Source of the DNA: Pseudomonas marginalis
GTDB lineage: Bacteria > Pseudomonadota > Gammaproteobacteria > Pseudomonadales > Pseudomonadaceae
Direction of reading: 5' to 3'
Assembly (NCBI RefSeq): GCF_008692035.1
Contig: NZ_VTFG01000002.1
Location: forward strand, 744,001-808,000
DNA length: 64,000 nt
The position numbers were made by a program, and so were the translations under genes. The notes beneath the pieces are model-generated. The model was given only the letters and a program-made list of their open reading frames with translations. It had not been told where the DNA came from and ran no database searches. Below, in pieces: positions 55,604 through 63,328 of the stretch; within the stretch, counting starts at the first letter, position 1; each line of letters opens with the position of its first letter.

Positions 55604-56158
55604 TCAGAACACAAACTCGTGGTACGTCGCATCAACCTCGGCTTGAGTGATGCCAATGTAGGCCATGGTGACGGCAGGACTGCTGTGGTTCAGCACCCGG
55701 CAAATCTTCTCGATGGACACACCACCGCTGTACATCAGCCAACCACGAGTCTTCCGCATTGAATGCGTGCCGAGCTGGATACCAAGCTCATCACCTACAG
55801 CCTTGAAGGCACCTGCCACGGCTACACGACTCACAGCCTTACCTTTGGCCCGATTGGAGTCCACTTGAAACAGGAAGGTGTGGTCGGGGTGTGCCTGCCT
55901 GCGTTCTGCGACAATCCGCTTAGCTGAACTGTTCAGGTCGATCTGTCGAGTCTTACCGGTCTTGGACTCCTTGATCACGAGCTTATCGCCAGCAACATCC
56001 TCAAAGGCGAGGCTGAGTAAATCGCTGATCCTGAGGGCAGTGTTAACGCCGAACCGCCAGATGTCCGCATACAAAGAGTTACCCCTGGCGTTCTTGGTCA
56101 GCTTGCGAGCGATCACCTCCGCCTCACCCTCCGTCTTTACCGCCTCTACGATGTTCAT
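55604..56158 (-). CDS. Short tyrosine recombinase
   Basis: A 184-aa recombinase that is almost only the catalytic domain. All catalytic residues are present: Arg43 (TALRISDLL), Lys66 or Lys69 (ESKTGKTR), His132 and Arg135 (THSMRKTRG), His158 (RVLNHSS) and Tyr167 (VTMAYIGIT). The size resembles FimB/FimE-type invertases rather than full integrases, since the core-binding domain is reduced to about 30 residues. ATG 56158 follows GGAGTG. Its upstream region carries two inverted-repeat pairs. With the serine integrase as likely integrase, this enzyme may resolve multimers or invert DNA. Confidence 0.88.
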   Translation of the reverse strand: MNIVEAVKTEGEAEVIARKLTKNARGNSLYADIWRFGVNTALRISDLLSLAFEDVAGDKLVIKESKTGKTRQIDLNSSAKRIVAERRQAHPDHTFLFQVDSNRAKGKAVSRVAVAGAFKAVGDELGIQLGTHSMRKTRGWLMYSGGVSIEKICRVLNHSSPAVTMAYIGITQAEVDATYHEFVF

Positions 56159-56159
56159 T

Positions 56160-56275
56160 CTAATTAACACTCCATGCAATATCGGCTATATGTGTTAATT
56201 AGATCATGACTCATTGGACAAAAGCAACGGATTTAAAGGCTTGGCTAATTTACACAATACTATTCTGTCAATTAG
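56160..56275. repeat. Four CTAATTNACA boxes in two inverted pairs
   Basis: Pair 1: CTAATTAACAC (56160-56170) and GTGTTAATTAG (56192-56202), perfect 11-bp arms, 21-base spacer. Pair 2: CTAATTTACA (56245-56254) and TGTCAATTAG (56266-56275), 9 of 10 matched, 11-base spacer. The spacers differ by one helical turn. The boxes cover the recombinase start and its promoter zone (TTGACA on the minus strand lies inside the last box). They are either operators or recombination sites. Confidence 0.8.
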
Positions 56276-56312
56276 CAGGAGGAACGGGAGGCATTGCCCT
56301 CCCGCACCAGGG

Positions 56313-56453
56313 CTACTTTTTCTTCTTGCCGCCACCTGGGGGCTTCTGGGGCGGAGGAATCACCTCTACTGTTGTTGTCTTCGGACGGCGCTTCGCCTCC
56401 TCGATAGGAATGAACTGCCCACTCCCCGAATCTCTACCGCGTTTGTTGACCAT
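56313..56453 (-). CDS. Small basic, proline-rich protein
   Basis: A 46-aa gene with a strong ribosome site (AAGGAGGGG, 5 bases before ATG 56453). The peptide begins MVNKRGRDSGSGQFIPIEEA, then KRRPKTTTVEVIPPPQKPPG and ends GGKKKK. The N-terminal KRGRDSGSGQFIP resembles small proteins that I recall as common on Pseudomonas prophages and islands. Function unknown; probably nucleic-acid binding because of the charge. A GGGAGG/CCTCCC hairpin follows the stop. Confidence 0.7.
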   Translation of the reverse strand: MVNKRGRDSGSGQFIPIEEAKRRPKTTTVEVIPPPQKPPGGGKKKK

Positions 56454-56555
56454 GAGTCCCCTCCTTAATGGCACGTCGCCACACAGCGATCATATCGAGG
56501 CTAGTTCAAGGAAGCGGGTTAGCAAAGCCGAGATGAAACGAGTTTTAAGGCTGGC

Positions 56556-56762
56556 CTACCTACGTAGCACCCTGATCATGCTGGCGATGCCTTCATTGCT
56601 CGTGTCGAGCGTCTCCAGGGCGCCAACGATGTTGGCGTGAGTCTCTATCCCGCCCTGACCCCGTACCCAGTTGCTCAACTCTTCGATGGCAGCGCCCAGA
56701 GCGTTCTGATTCAGCACAAGCAACTCCAAGGCATCGGCGGTCACTTCGTTCAGGTCATCCAT
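56556..56762 (-). CDS. Small acidic helical protein, hypothetical
   Basis: A 68-aa protein with ATG 56762 after GAGGA at 8 bases (a second ATG three codons upstream overlaps the ribosome site). Sequence begins MDDLNEVTADALELLVLNQN, then ALGAAIEELSNWVRGQGG. It is predicted to be all helix and acidic. Similar proteins occur in Pseudomonas accessory regions; function unknown. Confidence 0.65.
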   Translation of the reverse strand: MDDLNEVTADALELLVLNQNALGAAIEELSNWVRGQGGIETHANIVGALETLDTSNEGIASMIRVLRR

Positions 56763-57164
56763 GAGAGGCATCCTCGGTTGTGGTGCAAGGATCGTAGACC
56801 ACCTCGGCGCTGGGTGGGGCTGGGTGTAGCCGCTCTGCTGAATTTCGCCATTTGGACGCGTTTAGTGCGTTCTGAAAGCTGGAAATCGGTTTGACCCTGA
56901 GTTATCACAGGGTTCAGCTTGTCCGTTTCCGACATACCCAACGGAAACACTGGGCTGTAGAGGGCATCAATCACAACTATCAATAAGAATCAACCAATAG
57001 CTAACGACTATATATGTAACCCTGAGGAGGTTTTCAGGGGGTTATTTGAGGTTTCAGGGGAGGTATCCGGTGGGGGTATGCCGCTACATCGCCACCATGG
57101 ATAATGGCGCGAGAAAGGATGCAATCAACGGAGCATTCTTGAATAGGGCATGAGCGAGGTGGTA
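56763..57164. other. Intergenic stretch upstream of the AbiJ-like gene
   Basis: No gene is supported. It holds two CCCTGA-type hairpins: CCCTGA...CAGGG at about 56894-56912 and TAACCCTGA...TTCAGGGGGTTA at about 57017-57044. These may be operators or leader structures for the plus-strand gene at 57165. Confidence 0.45.
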
Positions 57165-58019
57165 ATGGATTTCTCACAGCGAATGGGATTGATACCAGAG
57201 TCCAAGTTAATTCAAGTAGATGATATGGATATGGATTTACGTATATCGTTATGGAATGCCCTAATCGAAACGTATTGGAGCCAATATACCTCAGCAAGCC
57301 GAATGTACGACTATGTAAATGGATCAAACTTTCATAGCTACTCAAGAAAGCTATACTCTCTTCATTATAAAAAATCCATCGACACTATTGATACCCATTG
57401 GAATAAATTCCTTGCCAAGGTTCGTGAAAGTTTTTTCAGTTGCACTTGGGACAGGGTTTACGCATTTATTGAATTTACACCACAACATGCCCCCGAGTAC
57501 AAGCCGGGACAAACAGTAAGGGCTGATTTTTTTATAAAAACCTGTAACCAGATATTGGAGAGGGAAAACTCAGCCTATCGCTTCGTAGCAGGCAAGATCA
57601 CACCAATCACATCGCAAGATGAAATAGAAGAAGTCGAACGCGCAATTGCAATATCCGATCAATATACGGGTGTCAGAACCCATATACAAACAGCACTCGG
57701 GTTTCTGACGGACAAGCTGAACCCTGACTATAGAAACTCAATCAAGGAAAGCATTAGCGCTGTTGAGTCCCTTGCCAAGCACTTGGTGGGCAACCCCTCT
57801 GCAACCCTTGACGGCGCTTTAAAAGTACTCGAGAAGAGCCACAAACTGCACCCTGCTTTGAAGAAAGCATTTTCTTCTTTATATGGATATACCAACGACT
57901 CTGATGGTATACGTCATGCACTGATGGAAAACTCCGAACTAACTCAAGCAGATGCTAGGTTCATGCTCATCTGCTGTTCAGCGTTCACCAACTTCGCCAT
58001 CGATAGCACGAAGAGCTGA
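57165..58019 (+). CDS. AbiJ-like abortive-infection protein (AbiJ-NTD4 + HEPN-like end)
   Basis: A 284-aa protein. The N terminus MDFSQRMGLIPESKLIQVDD followed by MDMDLRISLWNALIETYW matches the AbiJ-NTD4 pattern (FSxRxG..., LRxxLWN). The C-terminal part, LYGYTNDSDGIRHALMENSE then LTQADARFMLICCSAFTNFA, resembles the HEPN-like end of AbiJ-type proteins, where IRH may belong to an RNase site. It is much AT-richer than its neighbours, a sign of separate transfer. It is the only plus-strand gene in this part of the element and lies back to back with the winged-helix gene. ATG 57165 follows GAGG; ATG 57150 is an alternative. Probable role: defence against other phages. Confidence 0.8.
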   Translation: MDFSQRMGLIPESKLIQVDDMDMDLRISLWNALIETYWSQYTSASRMYDYVNGSNFHSYSRKLYSLHYKKSIDTIDTHWNKFLAKVRESFFSCTWDRVYAFIEFTPQHAPEYKPGQTVRADFFIKTCNQILERENSAYRFVAGKITPITSQDEIEEVERAIAISDQYTGVRTHIQTALGFLTDKLNPDYRNSIKESISAVESLAKHLVGNPSATLDGALKVLEKSHKLHPALKKAFSSLYGYTNDSDGIRHALMENSELTQADARFMLICCSAFTNFAIDSTKS

Positions 58020-58649
58020 TTAGTCCCAAGGCAAAGGATCGCCAACATACTCGACTGTAGCCCCTTGCCTGATTGCAGGGGCAGCAACATCTGGCACCTC
58101 ATCCAATGTATCCCCGAACAGCTGCAATCGCTTATGCACGACTACAGGAGCTTGTGACGGTGTATCTATGTATGCCTCAAGAGGTATATCTTCAAACACA
58201 GGAACCATATCGCCTGCAAGCTCCTGAGAGGCGATTGCAGGAACGCTATAGCTATCCACTACAGCAGGGAAAGCAACCTCGCCAATCACCCTAGAAGAGC
58301 TTGTAGATACCTTGCTGGTACATACTTGAAGTGGAGCCAAGATCTTATAGTTGTTAGAGCGAATGAACCCTCTTCCTTTCTGCCGTTGCACTTCGATATA
58401 CCCATGCTGAATTAGTTTGGCAATAAATCGTTTAACTGTACTCGGATCACATCCAGTTGCTGCTGCAATGTCCTCTTGGTTATCAAACCAATCCTTGCCG
58501 ATGGATCTAAAGAAGATGTATCTCTTCTCCATCCATGCCCACATAATCTTCTGATCACCAGTGAGCTTAAATTGTTCGCCAGTGGTTCTGCTGGTCCAGT
58601 GTGTTGCCTTCATGATTTCGTGTGTAAGCTTGCAAAATGTCTCGGTCAT
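58020..58649 (-). CDS. Winged-helix DNA-binding protein (replication- or regulation-like)
   Basis: A 209-aa protein. Residues 24-55 (GEQFKLTGDQKIMWAWMEKR) resemble an N-terminal replication-adaptor segment. Residues 56-105 form a winged HTH (DNQEDIAAATGCDPSTVKRF then IAKLIQHGYIEVQRQKGRGF). The C-terminal half is a low-complexity acidic linker with little structure. I recall such proteins as DUF6945-type in Pseudomonas phages. Its closeness to iteron-like repeats (58870-59132) suggests that it binds them as a replication initiator or repressor; this is inference. Confidence 0.7.
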   Translation of the reverse strand: MTETFCKLTHEIMKATHWTSRTTGEQFKLTGDQKIMWAWMEKRYIFFRSIGKDWFDNQEDIAAATGCDPSTVKRFIAKLIQHGYIEVQRQKGRGFIRSNNYKILAPLQVCTSKVSTSSSRVIGEVAFPAVVDSYSVPAIASQELAGDMVPVFEDIPLEAYIDTPSQAPVVVHKRLQLFGDTLDEVPDVAAPAIRQGATVEYVGDPLPWD

Positions 58650-58669
58650 CGTATTCCTCGTATGTATTC

Positions 58670-58837
58670 TTAAAGGTTCTTGATATGTTCTAGGAACTTG
58701 GATTCTTCCATAGCCCCAGTTCGGAAGAGGACTATCATTTCGATCATGTGAGCAACGCGAGCTGCTGCACTTGGACCACCATTGCCGTTGCCAGCCTTGA
58801 GCCAGTCACGACTGTGTTGCCGGAATTGAATGTTCAT
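58670..58837 (-). CDS. Small hypothetical phage protein
   Basis: A 55-aa protein, ATG 58837 after AAGGAG at 8 bases: MNIQFRQHSRDWLKAGNGNG then GPSAAARVAHMIEMIVLFRT. It lies 20 bases upstream of the winged-helix gene and very likely shares its transcript. No known domain. Confidence 0.65.
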   Translation of the reverse strand: MNIQFRQHSRDWLKAGNGNGGPSAAARVAHMIEMIVLFRTGAMEESKFLEHIKNL

Positions 58838-58869
58838 TTCATTTTCTCCTTGCACGGTAAAACTTCACA

Positions 58870-59132
58870 GAGGGCAGGATGCCCCATGTGGATTCTATCT
58901 AACTTAACTAGGGTGCTAGCACCGCTGATTGAAGATCCTTGCACGATCAATTCATATGATTGAGCAATCAGAAAGCTCTTCTGCTTTACCTTGCAAGAAT
59001 CCCGAAGGGTGCTGGGACTGCATCAGTCTTATTATTTTCTTTCTTGTTATGATCTATCTTACTAAGGGGGCAGCACGCCCTATGTCACAGGGGGCAAATT
59101 GCCCTATGTACAGGGGGCACCGTGCCCTATGT
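58870..59132. repeat. Iteron-like palindromic repeats
   Basis: Four 20-bp copies of GGGGGCANNNTGCCCTATGT: 58870-58889 (GAGGGCAGGATGCCCCATGT, two changes), 59066-59085, 59090-59109 and 59113-59132. The last three are tandem with a 23-24 base period. Each unit is itself a palindrome GGGCA-NNN-TGCCC with a one-sided ATGT tail, and the centre varies. A 12-bp palindrome GGTGCTAGCACC lies at 58912-58923. They sit in a 400-base gene-free stretch between a minus-strand promoter and the 55-aa gene. Confidence 0.88.
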
Positions 59133-59231
59133 GAGCCACTAACAAGAATCCCAGGCAGCACGAAACCGCCGCCTGACGTTGCACTGGGGCAAGTCGAGAA
59201 CGCTCGGTATTGGTTTGCTGGAAAGTTGGCG

Positions 59232-59261
59232 ACTATACGCCAGATTACCCTGTTTTGTCAA
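59232..59261 (-). promoter_or_regulatory. Sigma-70 promoter, minus strand
   Basis: On the minus strand TTGACA (59261-59256), an 18-base spacer, then TATAGT (59237-59232). It should start transcripts near 59225 that run through the iteron-like repeats to the 55-aa and winged-helix genes. It overlaps the end of the 74-aa gene. Confidence 0.78.
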
Positions 59262-59469
59262 GTTGTATCGCGCTATACAAGTTGCTGTATGGAGCTGGGC
59301 TAGAAACTCCCCCTAGGGCGATTGCAGCGTCTTTCTCAAGTGAGACAACCCAAACTGAGGCGCCACGACTATCGACGCCTGTATGACGCCATACGGGCTT
59401 GTGGAGCCTCCTTGAAAGTTCGTACGCGGCATGCATTGCCGCATTTGCATCATGGTAAACTTGGTTCAT
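59245..59469 (-). CDS. Small hypothetical phage protein
   Basis: A 74-aa soluble protein with ATG 59469 after AAGGAG; the start overlaps the stop of the previous gene by 4 bases. It begins MNQVYHDANAAMHAAYELSR and contains KPVWRHTGVDSRGASVWVVS. No known domain. It closes the tail/virion gene run. Confidence 0.65.
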   Translation of the reverse strand: MNQVYHDANAAMHAAYELSRRLHKPVWRHTGVDSRGASVWVVSLEKDAAIALGGVSSPAPYSNLYSAIQLDKTG

Positions 59470-59795
59470 TGTTTTAACTCCTTGTTGAGTAGCTGTGCTT
59501 GTCTTAGCTGGATTGCAACTTCAAGGGCGGCAAGTTTCCGAGCCTGGGCTACTTGATCGACTTGCCACGTAATAAAGTTCTCTCGGACACCCATAATCTG
59601 GCGCTGAATGTTTGCATCAAGCTTGGCAGCGAGTTGTGTCTCTCGCTCCTGGGCTGCATGCGTAGCTCTTTCGGCAAACGCTGCATACGCTGTTTCATTT
59701 TGGCGAATGCTGTAACACGTAGTTCCGAAAGTTATAAGTGATGCGAGCATAAGAACGCCCAACATCCATTTGATGAGTCTGTATTCTGACAACAT
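59466..59795 (-). CDS. Membrane-anchored coiled-coil protein (spanin-like or tail-associated)
   Basis: A 109-aa protein: one N-terminal membrane helix (residues about 8-30, LIKWMLGVLMLASLITFGTT) followed by a long helical, Gln/Ala/Glu-rich part that looks like a coiled coil (AERATHAAQERETQLAAKLD, RKLAALEVAIQLRQAQLLNK). This layout fits an inner-membrane spanin (Rz-like), but no overlapping outer-membrane spanin gene is seen. AAAGG precedes ATG 59795. Confidence 0.6.
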   Translation of the reverse strand: MLSEYRLIKWMLGVLMLASLITFGTTCYSIRQNETAYAAFAERATHAAQERETQLAAKLDANIQRQIMGVRENFITWQVDQVAQARKLAALEVAIQLRQAQLLNKELKQ

Positions 59796-59833
59796 GGTTA
59801 ACCTTTAGGGAGAGAGCCTATCTTGCGATAGGC

Positions 59834-62065
59834 TTATTTAGTTTCTTTCGGCAGGTATTCGCCAAAGATCTTGTCAGTGACTACTTTCGCAATTTCGTTT
59901 GCATCAGCGTCTGTTTTGACATTCACAGTGACGTTATTTGTCACGGAAGTTGGTGTAGTGTTGGTGGCATTGGTAGTGTTGTTTACAACTGTTCCACCCC
60001 CACCCCTTACGGGTGGCTCATCAGAAACCCATTCACCACGTGACCCAGGTGCAGCACGACTTGCAGTAGCAGCAGCCCCAGCGGCGAGTCTGGCGACAGC
60101 ATTACTTGGGTCAGATTGACTAAGTAACTGTTCAAGATGCTTATTGAAGTCAGGCAGTCCCTTAGTGTTCAATCTCGATAGATCTAGCGCGGGAGGCGTT
60201 ATAGACCATGGTGCATGCTCCTGATCAAAACCGACATCCTTCCAAGTATCACGACTCTCAGGAGTGCTTGCCCTGTAGTCCTTCACGCTGAACAACTTGT
60301 TGTACAACTCACCAATCCACCCACCTTGGTGTTGTGTTCCTGCGTCAATCTTGCTGTAGTCGCCAACACCTACCATATTTGTATCGACTGCGACATCACT
60401 TGTAGACATTCGATCTTGGAGCTTCTGCTGCTCTGACTTGTCAGATCCATCTGCATTTTTACCGGCAAACATTCGTAGCATATGCGTCTCAACCTTCACC
60501 AATCCCAAGTCGAAGTTTCGCAGAGCCACCTGTAGGTAGTTGGTAGACTCAATCAGTTCTCGCTCAGCGGTGAGTCTTTCGCCAAGAGCGGCAATCAACG
60601 TAGGGTCAGCGTTTGTTTTTTCAGATTGTAGGTACTTATCGTTTTCAACCCTTACAGCTTGGGCATCCAGCGAATGCTTATGACGCTCAAGTAGTTCCGG
60701 TGATTGAGCAACAATATCTCGCATACCTTGCTGAACCATCGCGCCATTAACCTTCCCATCATGTTGAGCTTCCAACACGAAGCCAGCCAACTTGTTAACG
60801 TCGCCCTTGTAACCAAGAGCTTTACCAATCGCCTGATATAAGATCGTGGTTAGACGCGTACCAAGTGCATCTGTTAAAGGGCGAAGATCCTGACCTAAGA
60901 AACGGTCCTTGGAATACCCTTGATTGAGTTGAAGCGCGGCAGAATACTGCTGTGCCTTATCCAAGTTACCGATACGAAATACAGCGGCTTGATCTTTCTG
61001 TAGTTGGATAGCTTCTTCCAGAGTTTTGCCCTGAGCACGAAAACCTTGAACCATGTTCGAATAGGCCACAGCCGATTCGCGATCAATTTTCATCCCAAAT
61101 TCTTGGGAGTTTTGAATATATGCCTCTTTGATTCGGGCGCGCTCTTTATCGTTATTGCCTGCCGCCATCAGAGTGTTATCAAACTGCTGATTATCGGCTG
61201 TTGCTTCTTGGCGTTGTTTGACACGCTCGCCCAGGTATCCAGCTGCCTCTGAGAGCGCGTACAAGGCCGCTCCAGCAGTCCCAAGCCCAACAGTAAACCC
61301 ACCTAAGCCCATGCCTTGCGGCTCGGCTTGCTTGGCCTGCCAGGAGGCATGGCGCTCTGCTGCAAAGTCGAACCTCTTAGCCTTCATGTCCTGACTTACT
61401 TGGGCGCGAGATTCACGGGCAGCAGCGGCAAGTTTGGATTGCTGATGACGCTCGGCAAGTCGAATTCCACGCTCTCTGGCGGCAAGTAATCCGGCCTCGG
61501 CGCGCTGTAACTTAGATTGATGTAGCGCAGCCTGTTGCTGTAGTTGAACTGTTCTCTCTTGGCGTCGTTGAAGAATGTCAGCTAGGCGCGCCTCTCTGAC
61601 GCGAGACTGTTCCGCCGATGCTTGCAACTTCGCTCTACCAAGATCAACTTTTAAACTTTCCTGCTCGGCCTTGTGTTGTTTGGCTGACAGCACGGCGGCA
61701 GTTACTTGCTGTCTCAAGGCAGCGCTTTGCAGGAATGAATCTTCTCTCTTGCCATTGGCTACTAGTTTTTGTTCAGCAAGTTGAGCCCTAAACTGTGAAT
61801 ACCGTAGGCGGGACAACTTCTGCTCAGTTGCAAGTTGTTTGAATAAGCTTCTTTCAGCTGCGACATCTGCTGTCGTCTTAGCTTGACGCTTTGCAGCTAT
61901 ATCAAACTTCTTATCCAGGCGCTTGTTTAGGTCGTCCGCCGTTTTCATCATGTTAACCATGAGAGCTTGCGTACGCTTGAGCATTGCCTCAAATGCAAGG
62001 AGCGGCCCTAACTTTACATCAAATTGGAGTACACCCGTTAGACGGGAAATGACCTCTTCGTTCAT
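59834..62065 (-). CDS. Tape-measure-like tail protein
   Basis: A 743-aa protein. Residues about 30-250 are highly charged coiled coil. A hydrophobic Gly/Ala stretch (MGLGGFTVGLGTAGAALYAL) follows, then the tape-measure domain: DNQQFDNTLMAAGNN, SNMVQGFRAQGKTLEEAIQL and RFLGQDLRPLTDALGTRLTT. The C-terminal region has an Asn/Thr-rich run (VVNNTTNATNTTPTSVTNNV) before KTDADANEIAKVVTDKIFG, typical of phage tape-measure ends. It measures tail length in long-tailed phages. An 8-bp hairpin AGCCTATC/GATAGGCT (59815-59834) overlaps the stop. Its start overlaps the previous gene by 4 bases. Confidence 0.78.
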   Translation of the reverse strand: MNEEVISRLTGVLQFDVKLGPLLAFEAMLKRTQALMVNMMKTADDLNKRLDKKFDIAAKRQAKTTADVAAERSLFKQLATEQKLSRLRYSQFRAQLAEQKLVANGKREDSFLQSAALRQQVTAAVLSAKQHKAEQESLKVDLGRAKLQASAEQSRVREARLADILQRRQERTVQLQQQAALHQSKLQRAEAGLLAARERGIRLAERHQQSKLAAAARESRAQVSQDMKAKRFDFAAERHASWQAKQAEPQGMGLGGFTVGLGTAGAALYALSEAAGYLGERVKQRQEATADNQQFDNTLMAAGNNDKERARIKEAYIQNSQEFGMKIDRESAVAYSNMVQGFRAQGKTLEEAIQLQKDQAAVFRIGNLDKAQQYSAALQLNQGYSKDRFLGQDLRPLTDALGTRLTTILYQAIGKALGYKGDVNKLAGFVLEAQHDGKVNGAMVQQGMRDIVAQSPELLERHKHSLDAQAVRVENDKYLQSEKTNADPTLIAALGERLTAERELIESTNYLQVALRNFDLGLVKVETHMLRMFAGKNADGSDKSEQQKLQDRMSTSDVAVDTNMVGVGDYSKIDAGTQHQGGWIGELYNKLFSVKDYRASTPESRDTWKDVGFDQEHAPWSITPPALDLSRLNTKGLPDFNKHLEQLLSQSDPSNAVARLAAGAAATASRAAPGSRGEWVSDEPPVRGGGGTVVNNTTNATNTTPTSVTNNVTVNVKTDADANEIAKVVTDKIFGEYLPKETK

Positions 62066-62469
62066 TGGCCACCTCCGAACGAGTGTCGAACCAATGTTGG
62101 CGAGTAGTCCTCAAGCAATTTATCCAGGGTGGAACTAAACACAGAAGAGCCGACACCCTCGTAAAGCACCTCACCCATGGTGAATAGTCTCAAGCGATTA
62201 TTGCTCAGCAAGAACAGGGGTACATGAGCGATTACAGGACGACTGCCAGCGATTGCGATAACGTGCGATCCATCCGAACAGTTAAACCAAGCCAGTTTGT
62301 AAGCTTGTTCGCCATAGACGCGCCTTACTGTAGTTTTGAAATTACCAAGGACGTGTTGGATGTCGATGGTGCTATCTGATTTGATTCTAAAGATAATGCG
62401 GCGTGGAGCGGGTTCTGCAAGTTTGGTGATGCGTGCCACCAGTTGTTCCGGTATTACCAGTTTTTTCAT
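62062..62469 (-). CDS. Phage structural-module protein, hypothetical
   Basis: A 135-aa protein with ATG 62469 after AAAGGA, overlapping the neighbour by 4 bases. It begins MKKLVIPEQLVARITKLAEP; the middle (KTTVRRVYGEQAYKLAWFNC) and end (LDKLLEDYSPTLVRHSFGGG) show no known motif. Its position directly before the tape-measure gene is that of tail-assembly chaperones, but the sequence does not prove it. Confidence 0.6.
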   Translation of the reverse strand: MKKLVIPEQLVARITKLAEPAPRRIIFRIKSDSTIDIQHVLGNFKTTVRRVYGEQAYKLAWFNCSDGSHVIAIAGSRPVIAHVPLFLLSNNRLRLFTMGEVLYEGVGSSVFSSTLDKLLEDYSPTLVRHSFGGGQ

Positions 62470-62783
62470 TGGTCGTCCTTTGGCGGTAAGTAGACCCAAC
62501 TCCCTTGAGGCAATCCATACATTGCAATGGGCAACGTAAATGAACGGGACATAAGGTTGGGATGAGCATGATTGAATTCATTAAGAGCCTTGAAGATTAC
62601 GGAATCAGAGAACTCTGCCGACGACATAATCAATACCACTCCTGTAGATGCGTGTATGGTCTCTGGAGCGCTTCGAGGGGTTGGGCCTTGCGCTGATGAG
62701 GATTCGTTCTTGGTTACCGCTACAGGCTCCTGTAGAAGCTCCGGGCGGTACTTGGTCAATAGCAACTTGGTTAGCCCATCCAT
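62466..62783 (-). CDS. Phage structural-module protein, hypothetical
   Basis: A 105-aa soluble protein beginning MDGLTKLLLTKYRPELLQEP; the C-terminal half has SAEFSDSVIFKALNEFNHAH and LPIAMYGLPQGSWVYLPPKD. No family is recognised. It is coupled to both neighbours (one-base and four-base overlaps) within the tail-gene run. Confidence 0.6.
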   Translation of the reverse strand: MDGLTKLLLTKYRPELLQEPVAVTKNESSSAQGPTPRSAPETIHASTGVVLIMSSAEFSDSVIFKALNEFNHAHPNLMSRSFTLPIAMYGLPQGSWVYLPPKDDQ

Positions 62784-63328
62784 TAAGAGCGCTTCCCTTT
62801 AGTTGGCGCTGGAACTGGGGCGGCTTCTGTTGGCTTGAAGGTTTCACGAATCTGCTTTTCAACTGCCGCTCTACGCTCTGCTTCTGCTTTAGCCAAATCT
62901 CGCTCTTCGCGGGCACGGTCCACTTTCAGCTGAGCGTCCACCTGTGCCTGTATAAACAGTTCGTTGTGCTGCTCAACTTCTGCGTAATACTGGACTGTCA
63001 CATCCTGGGCGATCTGCTCAAGCGCTGCTTTGATATCTGATTCTGGCTTGAAGAAGTAGATGTCGAAACGGCTATGGTCAATCTGTACCACTGATAGCGG
63101 GTGAATCTGGTAGCCCTTATGTACCTGCTCAAGATAAGTTGGCAGGATGTCTAAGGGATGAGGGCAGAAGAATACCACTGTACCGCCGTCAACTTGTTTG
63201 GGTACTGCTCGCCCAGTTACCGGATCAGTTCCAGCATTCATATCAAGACCGCTCTTGCGGTCTCTGTAGCCCGCCTGGGCACTCTCGATGCGAGCTTGAA
63301 GCTCTACTGAATCTGGCTGTTTAAGCAT
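62783..63328 (-). CDS. Phage structural-module protein with coiled-coil end
   Basis: A 181-aa protein. The N-terminal part (MLKQPDSVELQARIESAQAG) leads to a mixed domain with FFCPHPLDILPTYLEQVHKG and SRFDIYFFKPESDIKAALEQ. Residues about 130-165 are a strongly charged helix (VDRAREERDLAKAEAERRAA) followed by a Pro/Lys tail. No family is recognised. It overlaps the zinc-finger gene by 8 bases. Confidence 0.6.
   Translation of the reverse strand: MLKQPDSVELQARIESAQAGYRDRKSGLDMNAGTDPVTGRAVPKQVDGGTVVFFCPHPLDILPTYLEQVHKGYQIHPLSVVQIDHSRFDIYFFKPESDIKAALEQIAQDVTVQYYAEVEQHNELFIQAQVDAQLKVDRAREERDLAKAEAERRAAVEKQIRETFKPTEAAPVPAPTKGKRS

Noticed and set aside
56206..56640. 144-codon plus-strand open frame
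   Set aside because: Antisense to the 46-aa gene with its strong ribosome site; no start signal, odd composition.
59066..59132. Short tandem repeats as a CRISPR array
   Set aside because: Units are 20 bp with only 3-4 bases between them, so there is no room for spacers, and no cas gene is present.
58929..59303. Plus-strand open frame with a hydrophobic stretch
   Set aside because: No ribosome site, unsuitable start; it runs through the iteron-like repeats and a minus-strand promoter.
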